Shown here piece by piece: positions 6,405-9,791 of a stretch of DNA of 9,791 nt. The stretch is from Thermodesulfobacteriota bacterium (lineage in GTDB: Bacteria; Desulfobacterota; Dissulfuribacteria; Dissulfuribacterales; UBA3076), in assembly GCA_003645605.1 (NCBI GenBank), contig QNAY01000017.1:1-9791 (forward strand), written 5' to 3'. The notes beneath the pieces are model-generated. The model did not search any database, was not told the origin of the DNA, and was given only the letters and a program-made list of their open reading frames with translations. Numbering within the stretch: the first letter of the stretch is position 1; every line of letters begins with the position of its first letter. A program made the translations under genes and the position numbers.

Positions 6405-6936
6405 AAGAAAGGAGTATGGCAGCCACCGGCCACCGTTTTTTGCCACGTTCATTACCTTCCAACGCTACAGAGAGTTCGTAGAGCCTCATTTGCAGAGGTT
6501 CCAGATTAAGGGCAGGATAGGTTTTCCTTTTCTCAAAGCCGGAGAGTCCACATACATGGCTTTTATTACCGATCACTGTGGGGATCCCATAGGTGCGGCA
6601 GTTAATAGGCCGGGTCTTATAGCAGATGCATTCTCCGCTGTCAGCCAACAGAGGACACCTGATACGGGCAAGTGAGAGGTCGGTCTTGGCGGTGGCTAAC
6701 TGGTCCCAGGACTTGATGGCCTTTTTTGCAATGTTCAAGGCAGCGCGTCTCTGCTTTCTGTCCAGGGAATCAAAATACTGGCGAATGTATAGTGCTTCTA
6801 TTAACGAAACGTCAAACACCGCGTAGCAGCAGTCGGTGCATCCCTTTTTGCAGCGCACTTCCTGACTGTAACGTTCCCGTACATCCGCTACTGCTTTGTC
6901 GGCAAATTCGTATAGATCTTCAAGGTCTTTAAACAC
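6403..6936 (-). CDS. YkgJ-like CxxCxxCC cysteine-cluster protein (first of two)
   Basis: The 177-residue protein shows the zinc/iron-chelating YkgJ signature: C29-x3-C33-x2-C36-C37, later RCPLL with C94, C103 and C105, then the hallmark YKTRPINCRTYG (106-117, C113) and C129. Proteins of this family bind a metal or an Fe-S cluster through these cysteines. Family roles are mostly unknown, though some are linked to maturation or modification of other proteins. The start is GTG at 6936, preceded by AAGGA with a 7-base spacing; no ATG fits as well. It is transcribed divergently from a second cysteine-cluster gene across a 62-base gap and converges on the TPR operon. No signal peptide or membrane segment is seen, so it is cytoplasmic. 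Confidence 0.9.
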   Translation of the reverse strand: MFKDLEDLYEFADKAVADVRERYSQEVRCKKGCTDCCYAVFDVSLIEALYIRQYFDSLDRKQRRAALNIAKKAIKSWDQLATAKTDLSLARIRCPLLADSGECICYKTRPINCRTYGIPTVIGNKSHVCGLSGFEKRKTYPALNLEPLQMRLYELSVALEGNERGKKRWPVAAILLS

Positions 6937-6998
6937 AAGTATATCCTTTTGGATGTAAATAATACCAACAATAATACAATACAGGAAGTATATTTGCT

Positions 6999-7643
6999 AT
7001 GGAATCAGGAAAAAAAATCGAGTCCTGCATACGATGCGGTGAATGCTGCGAAAAGGGCGGCCCTACCCTCCACTCCGAGGACAGGATTTTTCTCCAGAAG
7101 GGCACTCTAAGGCCAATACACCTCTTTACTCTGAGGGCCGGAGAACTGGCATATCATCCTCTCGATGAGAGACTCATAGAACTCTCGAATGAGATGATCA
7201 AGATAAAGGGCATGGATGGATCAAGTGTTTGCACATTCTACGATGCAGAACAGAAGGCCTGTTCTATCTATGAGGACCGTCCTTTGGAATGTAGGGTCCT
7301 CAAATGCTGGGACACAGCGGAAGTTGAAGGGCTTTTCATAAAAGACCTCCTATCCCGTCTCGATCTTTGCCCAAAGGGATCTGTGGTAGCAGAGATGATC
7401 TCCGCTTATGAAAGGAGCTTTTCTCCAAGTCGGTTGTACGGCCTTTTGAGTGAAGCAGGTTCGAAAGAAGTGGCGCAACAGACCGGACCTGAAATAGAAC
7501 AGATGGTTTCAACCGATGAGGCATTCCGCCAAAAGGTAGTTGAGACGCTTGGGTTTAAAGAAGACGAACTTGAGTTTTTCTTCGGACGTCCGGTCAAGGC
7601 CCTTGTTGCAAACATTCAGACCCTGATGGATCATAAGACGTGA
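6999..7643 (+). CDS. YkgJ-like CxxCxxCC cysteine-cluster protein (second of two)
   Basis: The protein has 214 residues. The metal-binding motif is at the very N-terminus: C10-IR-C13-GE-C16-C17. A second half follows with C78, C88, the RPLECRVLKCW segment (94-104; C98, C103) and C124. Compared with the divergent neighbour it has a different Cys spacing, a long insert between the halves and a helical C-terminal extension (about 135-214), so it is a separate subfamily rather than a recent duplicate. The start at 6999 follows AGGAA (6983-6987) with an 11-base spacing. It ends at TGA (7641-7643), 60 bases before a strong bidirectional terminator that separates it from dsrD. The metal bound (Zn, Fe or Fe-S) cannot be told from sequence; no enzyme motif is seen. 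Confidence 0.9.
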   Translation: MESGKKIESCIRCGECCEKGGPTLHSEDRIFLQKGTLRPIHLFTLRAGELAYHPLDERLIELSNEMIKIKGMDGSSVCTFYDAEQKACSIYEDRPLECRVLKCWDTAEVEGLFIKDLLSRLDLCPKGSVVAEMISAYERSFSPSRLYGLLSEAGSKEVAQQTGPEIEQMVSTDEAFRQKVVETLGFKEDELEFFFGRPVKALVANIQTLMDHKT

Positions 7644-7660
7644 ATAATTCACCGAAGAGT

Positions 7661-7676
7661 ACGCAGAGAACGCAGG
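7661..7676. repeat. Short tandem ACGCAGAGA repeat
   Basis: ACGCAGAGAACGCAGG is two copies of an ACGCAG-core unit, preceded by the related ACCGAAGAGT. Similar accgcagagaacgcagag strings are, from memory, common dispersed intergenic sequence in environmental bacterial genomes. It lies between the gene stop and the terminator and has no assigned function. Confidence 0.4.
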
Positions 7677-7703
7677 AAAAATGTTGAATCATGTTCTGCA
7701 ATA

Positions 7704-7738
7704 AAAAGGCCTCCTATATATTCTATAGGAGGCCTTTT
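7704..7738. terminator. Bidirectional terminator between convergent genes
   Basis: AAAAGGCCTCCTATA (7704-7718) pairs perfectly with TATAGGAGGCCTTTT (7724-7738) around a 5-base loop. A-run and T-run flank the GC-rich core symmetrically, so it can stop transcription from the cysteine-cluster gene (+) and from the dsrABD operon (-). Confidence 0.9.
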
Positions 7739-7757
7739 ATCTTAACTGAGGACACCA

Positions 7758-7787
7758 AAGCGGGCCTTATTTAATTAAGGTCCGCTT
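7758..7787 (-). terminator. Second hairpin downstream of dsrD
   Basis: AAGCGGGCCTTA (7758-7769) pairs with TAAGGTCCGCTT (7776-7787): 12 pairs, one G-U, 6-base loop. It is the first hairpin met by transcripts leaving dsrD. Only TTT follows on the - strand, so it may be an mRNA-stabilising 3' structure or part of a tandem terminator with the hairpin at 7704-7738. Confidence 0.6.
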
Positions 7788-7809
7788 ACTTGTTTTGTGT
7801 CTTTTCTAT

Positions 7810-8061
7810 CTACTCTTCGTGGAATGTATCTGTTTCCTTGCTGCTGCTGCCCTTTAGGCCGTAAAGAGTAGTGCTTCCTGAAGACCAGTATTCGATCTTT
7901 TCTTCCTGGACCAAAGCAGTAGCCGCTTTTTTTATCTCGCGCATCTTGGCATTCTCATCTGCCTTGCACAAGTCTTTAAAGTACATTTTTGCCTTGAATT
8001 TTGATTTTTTGGTCATAAAATCCAAGAGTTTCTTTTTTAGTTCTTCTATATCTGCTGCCAT
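7810..8061 (-). CDS. dsrD: DsrD, allosteric activator of dissimilatory sulfite reductase
   Basis: This 83-residue winged-helix protein is encoded directly after dsrB, as in most sulfate reducers. The conserved core is clear: IEYWSSGSTTLYGLKG (56-71) is nearly identical to the known DsrD motif, and MREIKKAATALVQEEK (40-55) forms the preceding helix. DsrD was long thought to bind DNA but has been shown to bind DsrAB and raise its activity; it marks the reductive, not the sulfur-oxidising, Dsr pathway. GAGGAA (8068-8073) lies 6 bases before the ATG, and the gap to the dsrB stop is 13 bases. The length is close to the usual 78 or so; the extra residues are in the acidic tail (KETDTFHEE). Two hairpins follow the gene. 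Confidence 0.97.
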   Translation of the reverse strand: MAADIEELKKKLLDFMTKKSKFKAKMYFKDLCKADENAKMREIKKAATALVQEEKIEYWSSGSTTLYGLKGSSSKETDTFHEE

Positions 8062-8074
8062 AATAGTTTCCTCA

Positions 8075-9331
8075 TTAATAACCAGCTTCCTTCATCAGTT
8101 TATCAGTATGAGAACTCCATTTAAACTGCGTGGTTGTATGATATGTATCATACGCAAGACGATAATCGTCAATAGACTTTTCCGTGAAGGGTATTTGACA
8201 CTGCTCAAAGAAGCGTTCCCAACCAACCCTCGTTGCCCAATCACCGAGACGCTCATACTTGTTAGCGCCTTTCGAATAGGCCTCAACAATATTTCTGACA
8301 ATTTTGCATACAGAGGGCCAACGAGGAGTCTCATTGGGAATGAATGGAACAATCAATTTTGAGAATGAAGGTGTAGTAATGCGATTGGAGATTTTTCCAC
8401 CAGCCAGGATGGCGACGCCATCACCCTCTTCATCGGCAAGCGGCATGGCCGGGCACATGGTGTAGCAGTTACCGCAGAACATGCACCTTGGCTCATTTAC
8501 GCGTACCGTCTTGACTTCCTTGCCGTCAGGGAGCGTTACCTTGGCAGGCTTGATAGCTGCGGTAGGACAGGCAGCTATGGCCAGAGGCACCTCGCAGACA
8601 CCGGTGATGCGGTCGTCCTCAACAAATGGAGGCTTTCTATGGATGCCCAGTAAAGCTATATCCGAGCAGTGGACCGCACCGCACATGTTGAGGCAGCAGG
8701 CCATGGAAATACGCAGCTTGGCCGGCAGCTTATGGCTGTTCCAGTACTCGAACATATCATCCAGCACGGCCTTTACCATACCCGATGCATCAGTAGCCGG
8801 GGTATGACAGTGTATCCAGCCCTGGGTGTGGACGATATTAGTTATTCCTGCACCAGTGCCTCCAATAGGGAGCTTGTATGATCCACCGGGATGCTTGAAA
8901 TTATTAAGGAATTCAATCAGGTCCTTTAAGGTTCCCTCGTCCGTGACGTGGAACTCAACGCTGTTCCGGGTAGTCCAGCGGCATATGCCTTCGCAGAACT
9001 TGTCTGAGATATCCCCGATCTCACGGAGTAGATTTGTGGTGATCAACCGTGGAGTGCCGCAACGTACCACCCACATCAAATCACCGGTCTCACTGGTATA
9101 TTTGATTACACCAGACTGGAGAAACTCATGAGTGAGCCATTTGCCGTAGTTCTTTTTGACCACCTCAGGGAAGAACTGCTCATAGTGAGGTGGTCCCTGG
9201 TCTGTAAGGCGGCCTGCCATTGGTTTGGCGGGATTGTATTCCCTGTCGGCAAGCGTCGGATCATAGGGTATATCCAGTTTTGCTTGTATATTGTAGCCGG
9301 GATCGTCTTTATACCTTGAAGTATCTATCAT
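8075..9331 (-). CDS. dsrB: Dissimilatory sulfite reductase beta subunit
   Basis: DsrB (418 residues) carries the catalytic siroheme in the DsrAB heterotetramer, reducing sulfite and loading sulfur onto DsrC. Family marks are unmistakable: [18 protein letters not shown] (155-172), C175 and [10 protein letters not shown] (209-218; C212, C213, C217) for the siroheme-coupled [4Fe-4S] cluster. The inserted ferredoxin domain has C255 and [12 protein letters not shown] (283-294), and [19 protein letters not shown] lies near the C-terminus (357-375). Desulfovibrio DsrB has about 381 residues; here roughly 25 extra lie before YNPAKPM (32-38) and about 13 follow the usual end. The start is well supported: AGGAGGTA (9338-9345) is 6 bases from the ATG. 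The dsrA stop is 25 bases upstream and dsrD follows by 13 bases, so dsrABD is one operon. Confidence 0.98.
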   Translation of the reverse strand: MIDTSRYKDDPGYNIQAKLDIPYDPTLADREYNPAKPMAGRLTDQGPPHYEQFFPEVVKKNYGKWLTHEFLQSGVIKYTSETGDLMWVVRCGTPRLITTNLLREIGDISDKFCEGICRWTTRNSVEFHVTDEGTLKDLIEFLNNFKHPGGSYKLPIGGTGAGITNIVHTQGWIHCHTPATDASGMVKAVLDDMFEYWNSHKLPAKLRISMACCLNMCGAVHCSDIALLGIHRKPPFVEDDRITGVCEVPLAIAACPTAAIKPAKVTLPDGKEVKTVRVNEPRCMFCGNCYTMCPAMPLADEEGDGVAILAGGKISNRITTPSFSKLIVPFIPNETPRWPSVCKIVRNIVEAYSKGANKYERLGDWATRVGWERFFEQCQIPFTEKSIDDYRLAYDTYHTTTQFKWSSHTDKLMKEAGY

Positions 9332-9356
9332 TATCTTTACCTCCTGTTAAACTTGA

Positions 9357-9791
9357 TTACGCAAGGTGCCTTGCACGGAAATCTTCCAAACTACGCTTCC
9401 ACCCACCTGGTACCTCTTCCTCTTTCCAGAAAGGATACGGGTTGGATCGAGGTTCCCTTACGTGCTGTGGAATAGGTTCACGCCCGAGTATATCGACAAT
9501 GTAATGTGAAAGGCCTTGACGCTGGATAAGCTCGCCAAATCTTTCCCGGTTTTTGCCTTCTTCCATCCACCAGTCCCACATCAGATCCACAAAGTCCTTG
9601 AATTCTTCATAGGGCTCTTCCATCTTAATAAATGGGATGATTAACGTGGACATCTGAGCACCTTCAAGGATCGGCGCCTTTGCCCCGTTCAGTATCGTGG
9701 CGCCACAATCCACACCGGGACGCAGGGCATTAGGCATGACATTAATGCAGTGCATGCAACGCGTACACTCGCGGTCGTCAATCTTGAGCTC
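9357..9791 (-). CDS. dsrA: Dissimilatory sulfite reductase alpha subunit, C-terminal third (partial)
   Basis: The frame is open from the window edge (9791) to TAA (9357-9359) and gives the last 144 residues. It begins ELKIDDRECTRCMHCINVMP, the ferredoxin-domain [4Fe-4S] site typical of DsrA, and continues ALRPGVDCGATILNGAKAP. It ends with a Trp/Tyr-rich tail, including the YIVDILGREPIPQHVREPRS segment that aligns with known DsrA C-termini. The internal ATG at 9755 is not the start; the true start and the siroheme-binding half lie outside the window. With DsrB it forms the alpha2-beta2 enzyme that reduces sulfite in the cytoplasm. No promoter for the operon is visible here because the 5' end is missing. 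Confidence 0.97.
   Translation of the reverse strand, partial: ELKIDDRECTRCMHCINVMPNALRPGVDCGATILNGAKAPILEGAQMSTLIIPFIKMEEPYEEFKDFVDLMWDWWMEEGKNRERFGELIQRQGLSHYIVDILGREPIPQHVREPRSNPYPFWKEEEVPGGWKRSLEDFRARHLA

Noticed and set aside
6391..6675. 94-codon + strand frame over the first cysteine-cluster gene
   Set aside because: It begins in the AT-rich repeat and runs antisense to a clear YkgJ-like gene.
6949..6977. TTGGAT and TAATAC as a promoter for the 6999 gene
   Set aside because: Transcription would begin at about 6984, inside the SD (6983-6987), leaving no usable leader; the match is also poor.
7871..8362. 163-codon + strand frame across dsrD and dsrB
   Set aside because: Antisense to two certain genes.
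1..9791. Reassignment of TGA as a sense codon across the genome
   Set aside because: dsrJ, dsrO and the 6999-7643 gene all end at TGA where their families end, so TGA is a normal stop here.

Overview
The window comes from a dissimilatory sulfate/sulfite-reducing bacterium. It carries the end of a dsrMKJOP operon (dsrJ tail, dsrO, dsrP) on the + strand. On the - strand it carries dsrA (its 3' part), dsrB and dsrD. DsrD and reductive-type DsrAB next to a full-type DsrO/DsrP point to a sulfate reducer of the Desulfobacterota (former Deltaproteobacteria) or a close relative. I cannot name a genus. TGA is used as a normal stop (dsrJ, dsrO, the 6999-7643 gene), so the code is standard.

Layout. Positions 1-2024 hold dsrJ (tail), dsrO and dsrP, the electron-transfer membrane complex, closed by a strong terminator at 2055-2086. 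On the - strand at 2091-2309 lies a small zinc-ribbon gene, too short and too interrupted for ordinary ORF calling. It has a good ribosome binding site and an in-frame TGA at codon 27, followed by a hairpin with SECIS-like geometry. At 2534-3694 is an unrecognised 386-residue protein with a possible, very divergent kinase-like layout. A large inverted repeat fills 3703-3837. A candidate promoter at 3859-3887 then precedes a tight three-gene operon: a TPR protein, a zinc-ribbon plus HEAT-repeat protein, and a second TPR protein (3936-6344). Two CxxCxxCC-type (YkgJ-like) cysteine-cluster genes follow, divergently transcribed from a 62-base gap (6403-6936 - and 6999-7643 +). Two hairpins (7704-7738 and 7758-7787) separate the second of these from dsrD (7810-8061 -), dsrB (8075-9331 -) and dsrA (9357 to the window end, -).

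How it fits together. DsrAB reduces sulfite bound to siroheme and passes the sulfur to DsrC (not in the window). DsrD activates DsrAB. DsrMKJOP links the menaquinone pool and periplasmic redox carriers to reduction of the DsrC trisulfide. Between these two core blocks sit six or seven uncharacterised genes rich in protein-protein scaffolds (TPR, HEAT) and cysteine metal sites (zinc ribbons, CxxCxxCC). Their placement suggests, but does not prove, a role in assembling, maturing or regulating the Dsr machinery. The intergenic gaps also carry four kinds of short repeat, which look like dispersed non-coding elements.
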